Part shown: piece after piece, positions 9,277 to 17,716 of the stretch | How positions within the stretch are numbered: the first letter of the stretch is position 1 | Layout: each line of letters begins with the position of its first letter | NCBI GenBank assembly: GCA_021841935.1 | Contig: JAKCDL010000011.1 | Span: 1 to 32,989 of the forward strand | DNA: 32,989 bases | DNA from: Actinomycetes bacterium | GTDB lineage: Bacteria > Actinomycetota > Acidimicrobiia > Acidimicrobiales > Acidimicrobiaceae | Direction: 5' to 3' | Position numbers and translations under genes: made by a program | Notes under the pieces: model-generated | What the model was told of the DNA's origin: nothing | The model's database searches: none | What the model saw: the letters and a program-made list of their open reading frames with translations, nothing else

Positions 9277-9831
9277 TTAGGCGAGATTTTGTCTCTTGAT
9301 AATTTGATGGGGTTCGTTCCCGTATAACATCTCGGATAGTTCGCGTCGCGCAGCGAAGATCCTTGACTTTACTGTTCCTATTGGAATCGATAGTGCCTCC
9401 GCCGTCTCTTCATAGGAGAGCCCTACAATCTTGGTCGCATAGATCACGTCGAACTGGTCTTTAGAGAGCCTAAGGATGACGTCCTCTAATTCGATTGAGT
9501 CGTCCGCTAAGGACGCTATCTGTGTAAGGTCATTTTCGACTGACACTGGCTTGCGGCTTCTTCGCCTTATTTCATCCACTATGACGTGATGGGCGATACC
9601 AAGGATCCAACTCTTAGCACTTAGATTCTTGTCGTAACGCTTTGATGAGCGAAATACTTGCAGGAAGACCTCTTGAACTACGTCGTCGCAGGTGTCACCC
9701 GTGAAGTAGCGCTTTACAAACCCTCTTACCATCGGGGATGAGGCTAAAACGACACCGTTGAAGCTACTTCTGCTTCCCTTTGCAAGGAGCTCTAAGTCCC
9801 TCTTTAGAGAATCTTCGATATCTACAGCCAT
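9277..9831 (-). CDS. ECF-type RNA polymerase sigma factor
   Basis: 184-residue sigma-70 family protein of ECF size. Region 2 (about 30-95) includes DDVVQEVFLQVFRSSKRYDKN and SWILGIAHHVIVDEIRRRSR, which contacts the -10 element and core. Region 4 (about 125-175) includes FDVIYATKIVGLSYEETAEALSIPIGTVKSRIFAARREL, the -35-binding helix-turn-helix. There is no region 1.1 or 3 and no C-terminal extension. It is divergent from a membrane protein with a zinc anti-sigma motif (135 bp apart), the likely cognate inhibitor. The nearby palindrome at 9852-9864 lies 21 bp upstream of its ATG. The regulon is unknown; the Sco-fusion and lipoprotein genes downstream of the anti-sigma gene are candidates. Confidence 0.92.
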   Translation of the reverse strand: MAVDIEDSLKRDLELLAKGSRSSFNGVVLASSPMVRGFVKRYFTGDTCDDVVQEVFLQVFRSSKRYDKNLSAKSWILGIAHHVIVDEIRRRSRKPVSVENDLTQIASLADDSIELEDVILRLSKDQFDVIYATKIVGLSYEETAEALSIPIGTVKSRIFAARRELSEMLYGNEPHQIIKRQNLA

Positions 9832-9851
9832 AATCTTTCGAAAATTCCGTT

Positions 9852-9864
9852 AGTTGTTACAACT
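9852..9864. promoter_or_regulatory. Short palindrome upstream of the sigma factor gene
   Basis: A 13-bp palindrome, AGTTGT-T-ACAACT, in the 134-bp divergent region between the sigma and anti-sigma genes. It lies 21 bp before the sigma ATG. It could be an operator or sit in the sigma promoter. No clear ECF -35/-10 pair was recognised around it. Confidence 0.3.
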
Positions 9865-9965
9865 CTTCTGTTAAGTTGAGGTTGCTGATCATGATAGCGC
9901 TATGTGCCATTGATCATTGCAGAGATATTTCCTCTCCTCGAGAACTTTAACGCACTCTAAAGCGA

Positions 9966-10913
9966 ATGTTATTTCGTATGGAGCTAACTTGCCCAGATTT
10001 TCAAGCTGAGATTATAGAGATTGCCGAGAGTGGCGTCCGCTACACTAAGTCTCTGTCATTGCACCTATCAAGTTGCGATCGTTGTCGAGAATTTCTGCTA
10101 GAGCAACTCGGTGTAAATGCCCTCCTTCCGAAGCCAATTGGAACCTCCCAGAGTCGCCTCGTAGAAGTTTCAGGTGGTAGCGAAAGAACCGACTCTGATG
10201 GGAGGCGACGAAGTTCAGACTTCGGTACCACGGGAAGTGCACGAACAATAACGGGCTTCGAAGTTAGTAGGTGGATTATCTCAGCCGGAGTCATCTCCTC
10301 CTACGTAATCGCCGCCGTTTCGATTACCTTATCGATCTCGTCAACAACTTCGCCAATCTATGGAAGGTACTTAGCCGCACTGGCTGGTCTTTTACCTGCT
10401 CTTCTTGTTACGGTAATAGCTGTTGCTAGCTATCTCACTGAAAAAGTTGCTCAGGTTAGATACGCCATAGTTGGACTCGGGGGCGCATTACTTGGGTTGA
10501 ACGGCCTCTTTTCTATGCAAGCGCGCCTCCCTCTAACTGCATTGATCGACTACCTTCCTATCGTTGTAACCTTCTCCGCATTTGCTTATCGAGATCACAT
10601 CATCTATAGAGCTCAAGTGAAGAGGTCACTTGAGCTCTTCGATGTAAATAGAGGTCGTTCTGCCGATTTTGCTCTGATGATTGGTGCGTCGGGCAAGGGC
10701 GCGGTCGGAAAGATGGCAACGTCGTTTAGAAGCGGGTACGTTCTTCGACCCATTCTCGTGCTCACCATAGTTTTGGGGCTTTTAGTTGAGGTTGGAATGG
10801 CTACTGCCACGCCAACTTCAAAGTCCCTTATCTTCTCGACTCCAGTGTCAAAGACACTTCCTATGGTGACGATCCACAAGAGCTGTTCAGGGAGTAAATC
10901 GATGCAACTGTAG
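9966..10913 (+). CDS. Probable membrane-bound anti-sigma factor with HX3CX2C zinc motif
   Basis: 315 residues. The N-terminal cytoplasmic part carries C9 and H33-L-S-S-C37-D-R-C40, the HX3CX2C motif of ZAS anti-sigma factors (RsrA/ChrR-like). These bind and silence an ECF sigma factor; some respond to thiol oxidation. A Ser/Arg-rich linker follows (about 60-95), then about five hydrophobic segments (near 100-127, 133-160, 165-188, 190-208 and 260-283), so the protein is polytopic rather than having the usual single TM. The C-terminus (GSKSMQL) has a lone Cys about nine residues from the end. Start choice is weak: ATG at 9966 or the ATG four codons later, neither with a good Shine-Dalgarno sequence. 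Its partner is presumably the divergent sigma factor. Polytopic sensing would fit a membrane-state or redox signal (inference). Confidence 0.7.
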   Translation: MLFRMELTCPDFQAEIIEIAESGVRYTKSLSLHLSSCDRCREFLLEQLGVNALLPKPIGTSQSRLVEVSGGSERTDSDGRRRSSDFGTTGSARTITGFEVSRWIISAGVISSYVIAAVSITLSISSTTSPIYGRYLAALAGLLPALLVTVIAVASYLTEKVAQVRYAIVGLGGALLGLNGLFSMQARLPLTALIDYLPIVVTFSAFAYRDHIIYRAQVKRSLELFDVNRGRSADFALMIGASGKGAVGKMATSFRSGYVLRPILVLTIVLGLLVEVGMATATPTSKSLIFSTPVSKTLPMVTIHKSCSGSKSMQL

Positions 10914-11008
10914 TTGGGACTTAGATATGGCGGTATTCGTCGCGAATTGATATTGCATTTCATTTTGTTAGTCGTCTTTGGAACTCGCAAGTAGTAAAGG
11001 ATTATCTA

Positions 11009-12736
11009 ATGCCGGGTATGGGTAGTTCCTCTTTGGACTTTGGGGCTCTCGCCTCAAATCTCTACAAGGGGCTTTTGATTGCTTTGGGCGCTGCGCTTGC
11101 CTTCTTCCTTCTGTTTCTTCTGCTCGATCGGTTTCTCGATCTGAGCTCTGCATTCAAAAGCTCAAAGCTTGACCAGTGGGGTAGTCGCGGCGATGACCTT
11201 TCCACTACTCCTAGAATTCGCTTTTTGCGCAGATCCTTTGGCGTTCTTTGGCTAATTGATGGTCTATTTCAGCTTCGACCAGCTATGCCTGGAGGTTTTG
11301 TATCCAACGTTGCGCAGCCTGCAACAACTGGTTTACCTGGTCCATTAGCCTCATTTGTCGACACACTGCTTCGAGTTTGGAATGCACAGCCAACTAAGGT
11401 CGACCTGGTCACCGCATTTTTGCAGATCTCTATTGGACTGGGATACTTGACCTTACGAAAGGGGGTGCCACGCCGCTTCCTAGGATATGTCGCAATCCTC
11501 TGGTCCGTAATGGTGCTTGTAGGAGGAAATGGCTTTGGGGTTCTATACGCCGGTGCGTCGTTTCTTACTGGGGCGCCGTCAGCAGTCGTAATCTATGGAT
11601 TTGTCGCTGTAATCATACTCAAGGCAGAACGTGGTAGTTCGAGCGCCTTAGATGACAGGGCCTACGAGGTATTTATCTCTGCCTTCTTGCTCATAGGTGC
11701 AATTTTGCAGGCGCTTCCATATGAAGGATATTGGGCTACGCATGGGATTTCAGCAATGACCGGAGCCATGGCTACTGCAAATCAACCCCACCTCATATCT
11801 TCGGTAATTACCGCCTTTACTAACTTTGCCAACTCCTCTCCGGTGCCAGCGAATGCACTTCTCGTTATTTTGCCTCTCATTGGGGCCTTTGCAATCTTTC
11901 TGAGACCGATTAGGAAGGTCTCGGTTGGTGTCGTAGTGGCGGTAGCTCTAACTGGCTGGTGGATAGGGCAAGACTTTGGTATCTTTTCCTCAACAGCTAC
12001 GGACTTCAATTCAGGACTACCCCTGATATTGGTTACACTTTCGCTCCTGCGTCCCACCGTTGAAGTGGCCACAGAAGATAAGGTCGCAAACATTGAGATA
12101 AACCCAGTACTTCGCTACGGAGCCTTTAGCGTTGGAGCAATTGCAACTACTATCTCTTCTCTCATTGCAGTACTTGCTCTAGTTGGCCCAGCCTCAGGTG
12201 AGATGGCGATCGTTGACTCGTCGGGGATTACTACGGTGACGAAGGCTGCGCCTTCTTTTACTCTCACCTCATATAACGGAGAGCAGGTATCGCTCTCTAG
12301 CTTGAAGGGTCGTCCGGTGATCTTGACCTTTCTAGACCCGGTCTGCTATGACACCTGTCCCTTGATGGCCCAAGAGATCAAACAAGCTGACCTTCAGCTT
12401 GGTGCTAAGGGGAAAAATGTTGCGATGGTAGCGGTTGCAGCTAATCCAATCTTCCACTCCGTTGCAGACGTTGCCAACTTTACAAAGTCGGAGGGGCTAT
12501 CTTCTCTTCCTAATTGGTACTACTTAACCGGATCTGGCGCGGATCTAGCAAAGGTTTGGAAGGACTACGGAATCGAGGTTCGTACGACGCAGGTTGGAAT
12601 GGTCGTCCACACCCAGGTTGAGTACTTTATCGATAAAAGTGGGCAAGAGAGAGGACTCTTAGTCAACTCTGGCTCCTCAGAGTTTTCCTCTAGTTACGTA
12701 AATTTGATAAAGAATGAACTAGCCAAGCTCTCTTGA
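11009..12736 (+). CDS. Polytopic membrane protein fused to a Sco1/SenC domain
   Basis: 575 residues. The N-terminal TM helix (about 18-40) is followed by a large multi-TM part (about 70-395, roughly eight to ten helices). That part contains two similar blocks around WLIDGLFQLRPAMPGGFV and GGNGFGVLYAGASFLTGAP, then GWWIGQDFGIFSSTATDFNSG. I recognise this as an uncharacterised actinobacterial membrane family. The C-terminal domain (about 412-575), predicted outside the membrane, is Sco1/SenC-like. It has APSFTLTSYNGEQVSLSSLKGRPV, the CxxxC motif DPVCYDTCP (C446, C450) and the distal His in VVHTQVEYF (H534), the classical Cu(I) ligands used in CuA assembly or thiol chemistry. ATG with AAGGA 7 nt upstream. 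It follows the anti-sigma gene by 95 bp, and the lipoprotein gene lies 82 bp downstream. Role in oxidase copper delivery or extracytoplasmic redox homeostasis is inferred. Confidence 0.8.
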   Translation: MPGMGSSSLDFGALASNLYKGLLIALGAALAFFLLFLLLDRFLDLSSAFKSSKLDQWGSRGDDLSTTPRIRFLRRSFGVLWLIDGLFQLRPAMPGGFVSNVAQPATTGLPGPLASFVDTLLRVWNAQPTKVDLVTAFLQISIGLGYLTLRKGVPRRFLGYVAILWSVMVLVGGNGFGVLYAGASFLTGAPSAVVIYGFVAVIILKAERGSSSALDDRAYEVFISAFLLIGAILQALPYEGYWATHGISAMTGAMATANQPHLISSVITAFTNFANSSPVPANALLVILPLIGAFAIFLRPIRKVSVGVVVAVALTGWWIGQDFGIFSSTATDFNSGLPLILVTLSLLRPTVEVATEDKVANIEINPVLRYGAFSVGAIATTISSLIAVLALVGPASGEMAIVDSSGITTVTKAAPSFTLTSYNGEQVSLSSLKGRPVILTFLDPVCYDTCPLMAQEIKQADLQLGAKGKNVAMVAVAANPIFHSVADVANFTKSEGLSSLPNWYYLTGSGADLAKVWKDYGIEVRTTQVGMVVHTQVEYFIDKSGQERGLLVNSGSSEFSSSYVNLIKNELAKLS

Positions 12737-12791
12737 TATCGTTGGGGCCGCCCAATAGAGTGAACGACTGCCTCGAAACTGTAAATACTGT

Positions 12792-12818
12792 TTGACAAAA
12801 TAGCTAAGGATATATAAA
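12792..12818 (+). promoter_or_regulatory. Possible promoter for the lipoprotein gene
   Basis: A perfect TTGACA (12792-12797) is followed after 15 bp by TATAAA (12813-12818), immediately before the TTG start at 12819. The short spacing and the closeness to the start weaken the call. If used, the transcript would begin near the ATG at 12834 and favour that start. The segment also holds the AAGGA that serves the TTG start. Confidence 0.3.
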
Positions 12819-13880
12819 TTGCACCGTAATCGGATGTTGGCACTGTGCGCCTTTGGAGTCGCATTAGCAGGTTGTGGCTCATTAGCTAACTCTGTTACTT
12901 CGCCTAGTGCAACGGGTAACTCACCGCTTCTCTCTTTGAACTCTCTAACTCAAGTTAGATATGTCGGTGGCGATAATGTGTGGCTTACCGCTAACAACAG
13001 CGGCTTCTATGAGCTCTTTGACTTCAACACTGCTACAAAGACGGCGTCGTTTATCACCCCACCTGGAATCTCAGGTGAATCCGGCATATCTTACGCATAC
13101 AACCCAAACTTAGGTGGAGTTCTTGGTTTTTATCCTTATCAATCTCTCCTTCACTCGCCAATCGTCTTTACCAAGGATTATGGTCATAGTTGGGCTTCGG
13201 TGAACGTGGACGTTAAGATGGCGCCAATATTTGATGCCTTAGCTCTTTCAAATGATCAGATTTATGTAGCTGAAGGTGGCGGCAAGGTGGCCACTGGTGC
13301 ACCTGGTGCGACGTCGTTTCAAACATTGCCCCCGCTTCCTGGAAATGTTGTTGGAATCTATGGTCTTACCGACGGTGTGGTAGCCATTGTCTCGAGCTCT
13401 GGGAGTACGGTCGTCGATCGCTACTTAGAGTCTTCAACAACTTGGACTAAGGTTGCTTCGTTTTCCGGCACTGCGGTTAAGGGAAGTGAGCTGATCAACG
13501 GTAGCCAGCTCGAAGTTGGTATCTGTTCGCAGTCAGGCTCAAAGATAGCCGGTGAGATCTTTGATGGAAATGCATTGGCACCGGCATTTTCTTCTCAAAC
13601 TAGTGGAACTTTAGCGGGGTGCGTAACTGATAACACTTCCAATGGGGTATCTCTTGGTGCTCTAGTTAGACAGCCAAGCGGTGTAGATCTCGTCGATGGA
13701 GGTGGACAGAAGGCACTAAATAAGGGAGTTACTTCATATGTTGCAACTGGAAGTATCAATCTCTCAATTGCACCCTATGCAAACGGTATTCACCTGGTAG
13801 ATACTTCGAACAACGTTGACTATGCGGACCACATAAACGCCGCGATTGCTAATTATGTAAACCAATATCAAGGTGGGTAG
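12819..13880 (+). CDS. Secreted lipoprotein with Asp-box/beta-propeller-like repeats
   Basis: 353 residues. A signal peptide has a charged start (HRNR), a hydrophobic core and the lipobox LAGC (C19), so the mature protein should be lipid-anchored on the outer face of the membrane. The body (about 40-350) is rich in short beta-strands. It includes one good Asp-box, TKDYGHSWASVNV (S/T-x-D-x-G-x-x-W), as in BNR/sialidase-type propellers. No catalytic residues of sialidases are apparent, so I would not call an enzyme. The TTG start at 12819 is chosen because it keeps the positive n-region and has AAGGA 8 nt upstream; the ATG at 12834 would leave a signal peptide without positive charge. It lies 82 bp after the Sco-fusion gene and is likely co-expressed with it. 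The function is unknown. Confidence 0.75.
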   Translation: MHRNRMLALCAFGVALAGCGSLANSVTSPSATGNSPLLSLNSLTQVRYVGGDNVWLTANNSGFYELFDFNTATKTASFITPPGISGESGISYAYNPNLGGVLGFYPYQSLLHSPIVFTKDYGHSWASVNVDVKMAPIFDALALSNDQIYVAEGGGKVATGAPGATSFQTLPPLPGNVVGIYGLTDGVVAIVSSSGSTVVDRYLESSTTWTKVASFSGTAVKGSELINGSQLEVGICSQSGSKIAGEIFDGNALAPAFSSQTSGTLAGCVTDNTSNGVSLGALVRQPSGVDLVDGGGQKALNKGVTSYVATGSINLSIAPYANGIHLVDTSNNVDYADHINAAIANYVNQYQGG

Positions 13881-14328
13881 CTAGACACTATCTCCAAAGT
13901 TGTATCTAGTTGTCGATCAGATATTTCTTGATGCTTTCGGAGCAACCTAAGTGACTTGAGGAGTTCAATTTGTATTCAACGACGGTTAATCTGTCGCGTA
14001 ATATCAGTTAGCAAATGGCAATTCCGAAACCTCTTAGTTGTTCTGCACGTAGTAGAGGCCCCTTTAATTCCCGAGTTCATTTGTAGCGCTCCGATAGAGG
14101 GTCATCTATCCAAATTCGCGGGCGAATGGATAAGCCAACCGCTCGATCTGACGCAAATTTCGAAGGTTTTGTACTTTCTCCGTGAAATTTACTTGGGTGG
14201 CCTTCTGGTCGGGTGAACTATTTACTGTCAGGTACTTTTGTATCCACTTGACGCTCTAAGCGTATTTGACCGTTACTAAGGCAGAGCTCTGCTGTGAGGT
14301 ACTGAATGAGGCGGATGCCTTCAATAGG
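13881..14328. other. Gene-free stretch between convergent genes
   Basis: No supported gene. An open frame at 13956-14216 on the plus strand (TTG start) has no ribosome binding site and an atypical composition, so I do not call it. A tiny stem (ACGCT-cta-AGCGT) lies near 14250 without a T-run. No clear terminator for the lipoprotein or the MATE gene is visible. Confidence 0.3.
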
Positions 14329-15657
14329 CTAGATCGCGGTATTGCTGAATCTTCGCATGAGGCGCAGCGTCACAAAGTAGCTGGCCACTGCTCGTGTCGC
14401 AATCCAAAGGAGAAATGGTATCCAGATCGATCGATACGTTACCTCGCCGACGGTAGCGATAATCACGGTAAATGAAATTGCCATGACGAAAAAGGAGGCA
14501 GCCGTGGTAACTCGCAGAGCTCGATAGTCGTCGAATGCTGCGATGATTCCATCGGCCACGAAGCTTACCGCTGTTGGAGCTAAAGATATGGCGACAGCAA
14601 CGATGACGTAGGAGAGGTGGGCAATAAGTTTTTTATCGGGAGTTATGAGGTGAGCTATCGCTGATCGCAAAAGGATCGCTAGGGCACCGATCAGTACCGC
14701 TATTGCGATACCAGCAAGGGTGAGGTTCTTGTCGATCACCTTGGCACTTTGAAGGTCACCAACCTCCCGTGCTTCGCTGATGATAACTTGCGCAGGTACA
14801 GCAAGTGCGTCGAAGCCCATTCCAAGGGCGAGCCAAAGTGTCTCGCCCAATGAGTACGTGGCGAGGGTAAGAGTCCCAAAGTGGCCCGCAACGTAGATTG
14901 AACCTGATAGGGCTAACACTAAAAAGATCGATCGACTTATCAGCGGAATGAGCGCGATCCCAATGAATTCTCGCTCTCGTTTTAGACTCTTTAGTATCGA
15001 TCTCGGGCTCGGTAGAGGAACGTCTTGATCGCGTAGCAGCCATAGCGCCGTCGTAAAGTCAGCAATTAAAGTTCCAAGGGCAGATCCAACTACATTTAGC
15101 CTCAAGATAAAGACGAATATCACTTCGAGACCAAGATTTAGTAGAAGTGATGAAAGGAGAACGATCATCGCCTTAACGTTTTTGCCTGAACCGTTGAACC
15201 TTGCCATTAGTGAACTAATCGCAAATGTTGCAGGGAACGAAAGTGCAATGATGTAGCAGTAGTTGGCGGCGCTCCTACCTACCTCTCGAGTTGGCGCAAG
15301 GTGGGGAACTACTAGTAGTCCCCCTATGACTAGAAGCAGTGCCGCCAATATCGAAATCGCAACAAAGGAATTAGTGGTGTCGATGACACTGCTCTCAGAT
15401 CTCGTTCCCTCTTGGACCCGCTCTCTAGCAGCACGCGAGATGACGGCAAAATTAAGTGAGATCAGGGGTGCAAATATGAATGAAACAGTCGATTGTCCGA
15501 GGCCAAGCGCACCGAGATATTTAGTTCCAACGTGACCAACTATCGAGGCGTCGGTGAGTTGGTAGAGCTGGGGCAAAATTACTGATCCGAGCGAGGGGAC
15601 TCCAATTGAGATAATTCTTCGAAACGAAATATCGATACTCTTCGCGCCTTCAGCCAT
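14329..15657 (-). CDS. MATE family efflux transporter (DinF-like)
   Basis: About 442 residues, around 12 TM helices, the usual MATE size. It shows the MATE/DinF signature near the N-terminus: ISIGVPSLGSVILPQLYQLTDASIVGHVGTKYLGALGLGQ. The second half repeats the fold, with LAGIAIAVLIGALAILL and an AFDDYRALRVTTAA segment. It should exchange Na+ or H+ for cationic drugs or oxidised metabolites across the inner membrane. GTG at 15660 and ATG at 15657 are adjacent possible starts and no Shine-Dalgarno sequence separates them; ATG is chosen by convention. It stands alone, convergent to the lipoprotein gene and divergent from the acyl-CoA synthetase gene. The substrate cannot be told from sequence. 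Confidence 0.88.
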   Translation of the reverse strand: MAEGAKSIDISFRRIISIGVPSLGSVILPQLYQLTDASIVGHVGTKYLGALGLGQSTVSFIFAPLISLNFAVISRAARERVQEGTRSESSVIDTTNSFVAISILAALLLVIGGLLVVPHLAPTREVGRSAANYCYIIALSFPATFAISSLMARFNGSGKNVKAMIVLLSSLLLNLGLEVIFVFILRLNVVGSALGTLIADFTTALWLLRDQDVPLPSPRSILKSLKREREFIGIALIPLISRSIFLVLALSGSIYVAGHFGTLTLATYSLGETLWLALGMGFDALAVPAQVIISEAREVGDLQSAKVIDKNLTLAGIAIAVLIGALAILLRSAIAHLITPDKKLIAHLSYVIVAVAISLAPTAVSFVADGIIAAFDDYRALRVTTAASFFVMAISFTVIIATVGEVTYRSIWIPFLLWIATRAVASYFVTLRLMRRFSNTAI

Positions 15658-15949
15658 CACCGCAAAGTCTAAGTTCTCTTGGTTGCATCTAAATCGGTGC
15701 CGTATAGCTCGCGCTTGTTACGTTAGGGGTTAGGGTGCGCAGCCCCTCGCCTGAGCAATAGGCGTATTCCTTTTTGGAAGTTGAACGCTATGACCAACCA
15801 CTTGGCAGTTGCCACAAATTATTCGTGCATCAATAATTTTTTTGTTGAATCATTACCCCTTGTTATGGTGAAATCTAGGAAGTGAGATAGCGGAAGCCTT
15901 CTTTCTCTGTTATCGTCAACTATGTAGTGCAAAGAATCCGGGGGGATAG

Positions 15950-17545
15950 ATGCGGGAGCAATTGGAAGAAAACCTGATTACGCGTGTAAACATCGGTGAC
16001 TCGCTGACGCGCACCGCATGGCGGTATCCAACGAAAGAAGCTCTAGTCGACGGTTTGAGGCGCTTTACATATCAGCAACTCAACGAAGAGGTAAATAAGC
16101 TCGCAAATGCACTTTTAGCACTTGGTTATTCGCGTGGCGATGCCATTGCCCTCATGTCTGGCAATAGCGCTGAATTTATAATCTCATACTACGCAATGGC
16201 GAAGATTGGTGTGATTTGTGTTCCAATTAATCTTGGATGGAAGAGCCACGAGATAACGTATGTCCTTGGCCACTCCGAGGCAAAGGCGGTCGTAGTTGAA
16301 AGTCAATTAGTAGCAGCGATATCATCGTCGCTATTTGAAAATGATCAAGTACGTGATGTTATCATCGCTCCGGGCCTCTCTGTATCCTTTGAAATGGAGC
16401 CAAGTAATCGAAACTTCTACCTTTTCGAGGAATTGTTAGAGGGTAAGTCGACAAGCGAACCTGAGGTTTATGTCGAGGATCGTGATCCAATAAGTTATCT
16501 TTATACCTCTGGTACCACCTCTGCTCCCAAGGGAGTTGTCTCGTCGCACCTTGCCGTCTACCTTGAGAGCCTCGGGGTAGCAGTTGAAAACAAGTATGAC
16601 CGGCACGATGTCTTGGCAAGTATGATGCCCCTCTTTCACACAGCGCAATTGAATGGGCAAGCTACCCCTTCGATAGCCGTTGGTGCAAAGTTGGTGATGA
16701 TGCGAGGATTTACCTCTGACTCTCTCATAGATGTCATCGAAGGCGAGAAGGCGACCCTAATATTTGGCCTTCCATTTATGTTTAGAGAACTACTAGATAA
16801 CCCCCGGATTGAATCTGCTGAAATTGGATCTTTGAGGCTTGCGCTATATGCCATGGCTCCAATGCCAGATGCCCTACTTCGAAGGTGTCTCGACGTCCTC
16901 AAGTGCGAATTTACCCTTGGTTTTGGACAGACCGAGATGAATCCAGTTACGACCGTTTTTAGACCTGAGCACCAGCTCAGTCACGCTGGTGCCGTTGGTA
17001 CGCCGGAGGTAAACACCTTGGTTGGGATCATGAATGAAGCGGGTGACCTACTAGGTCCCAATGAAAGTGGTGAGATTGTATATCGATCCCCGCAGGCGAT
17101 GACGGGCTACTTGAAGAACGCCGAAGCAACCCGCGAGGCATTTCGCTTCGGATGGTTTCACTCCGGTGACGCTGGATACTTTGATAAAGATGGGATTCTC
17201 TGGTTCGAGGATCGCTTCAAAGACGTGATCAAGACCGGTGGGGAAAACGTCGCTTCGATTGAAGTTGAAAAGGCAATCTATGCATCTAGTGAGGATGTTG
17301 CCGAAGTTATTGCCGTGGGCCTTCCGCATCCGCGTTGGGGCGAGGCGATTACTGCATTCATAGTGCCCAAAGAAGGAAGAATTATCAATAAAGAGGAGCT
17401 TATCGCTAAGGTAAAAGATCGCATTGATGGCTTCAAGGTTCCCAAAGAGATCGTTATCGTAGATCAGTTGCCGAGAACTTCGACCGGGAAGGTTCAAAAA
17501 AATATAGTCCGGCGCGAAAACTCCGATATCTTCAACCGAGGTTGA
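15950..17545 (+). CDS. Acyl-CoA synthetase / AMP-dependent ligase
   Basis: 531-residue ANL-superfamily enzyme activating a carboxylic acid with ATP and transferring it to CoA. Motifs in order: P-loop YLYTSGTTSAPKG (183-195), GFGQTEM (324-330), GWFHSGDAGYFDKDG (401-415) with the ATP-ribose Asp, the hinge region EDRFKDVIKTGGENVASIEVE (420-440), and the adenylation lysine in RTSTGKVQK (K514). The length and KTGGENV hinge resemble medium/long-chain fatty acyl-CoA or crotonobetaine/carnitine-type synthetases; the specificity is open. ATG with GGGGGG 4 nt upstream. It stands alone with its own promoter region; neighbours are a MATE pump and an EAL-HDOD protein with no evident pathway link. Confidence 0.9.
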   Translation: MREQLEENLITRVNIGDSLTRTAWRYPTKEALVDGLRRFTYQQLNEEVNKLANALLALGYSRGDAIALMSGNSAEFIISYYAMAKIGVICVPINLGWKSHEITYVLGHSEAKAVVVESQLVAAISSSLFENDQVRDVIIAPGLSVSFEMEPSNRNFYLFEELLEGKSTSEPEVYVEDRDPISYLYTSGTTSAPKGVVSSHLAVYLESLGVAVENKYDRHDVLASMMPLFHTAQLNGQATPSIAVGAKLVMMRGFTSDSLIDVIEGEKATLIFGLPFMFRELLDNPRIESAEIGSLRLALYAMAPMPDALLRRCLDVLKCEFTLGFGQTEMNPVTTVFRPEHQLSHAGAVGTPEVNTLVGIMNEAGDLLGPNESGEIVYRSPQAMTGYLKNAEATREAFRFGWFHSGDAGYFDKDGILWFEDRFKDVIKTGGENVASIEVEKAIYASSEDVAEVIAVGLPHPRWGEAITAFIVPKEGRIINKEELIAKVKDRIDGFKVPKEIVIVDQLPRTSTGKVQKNIVRRENSDIFNRG

Positions 17546-17619
17546 AGGCTCATTTAGCAAATACTTCTTGATCTAATTTTCTGAATCTTTACGCTACTTT
17601 ACTTTCAATAATTGATGAA

Positions 17620-17635
17620 ATAACGTAAACGTTAT
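17620..17635. promoter_or_regulatory. Perfect inverted repeat upstream of the EAL-HDOD gene
   Basis: ATAACGT-aa-ACGTTAT, a 16-bp inverted repeat with a 2-bp centre, lies about 80 bp before the TTG start of the EAL-HDOD gene. A TTATAA hexamer follows about 20 bp later and could be its -10. Half-site length and spacing fit a dimeric repressor or activator; the protein is not identified. Confidence 0.4.
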
Positions 17636-17716
17636 GAAGATAGTTGCCGAATGTAACTTATAAGCAGGTGTTGATTCTACAGTGCGCTTGTAGTGCACGA
17701 TTGGTGGGGAAGTACT

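Noticed and set aside
13956-14216. 86-codon plus-strand frame in the gap before the MATE gene
   Set aside because: TTG start without a Shine-Dalgarno sequence, no recognisable domain, and residue composition unlike the surrounding genes.
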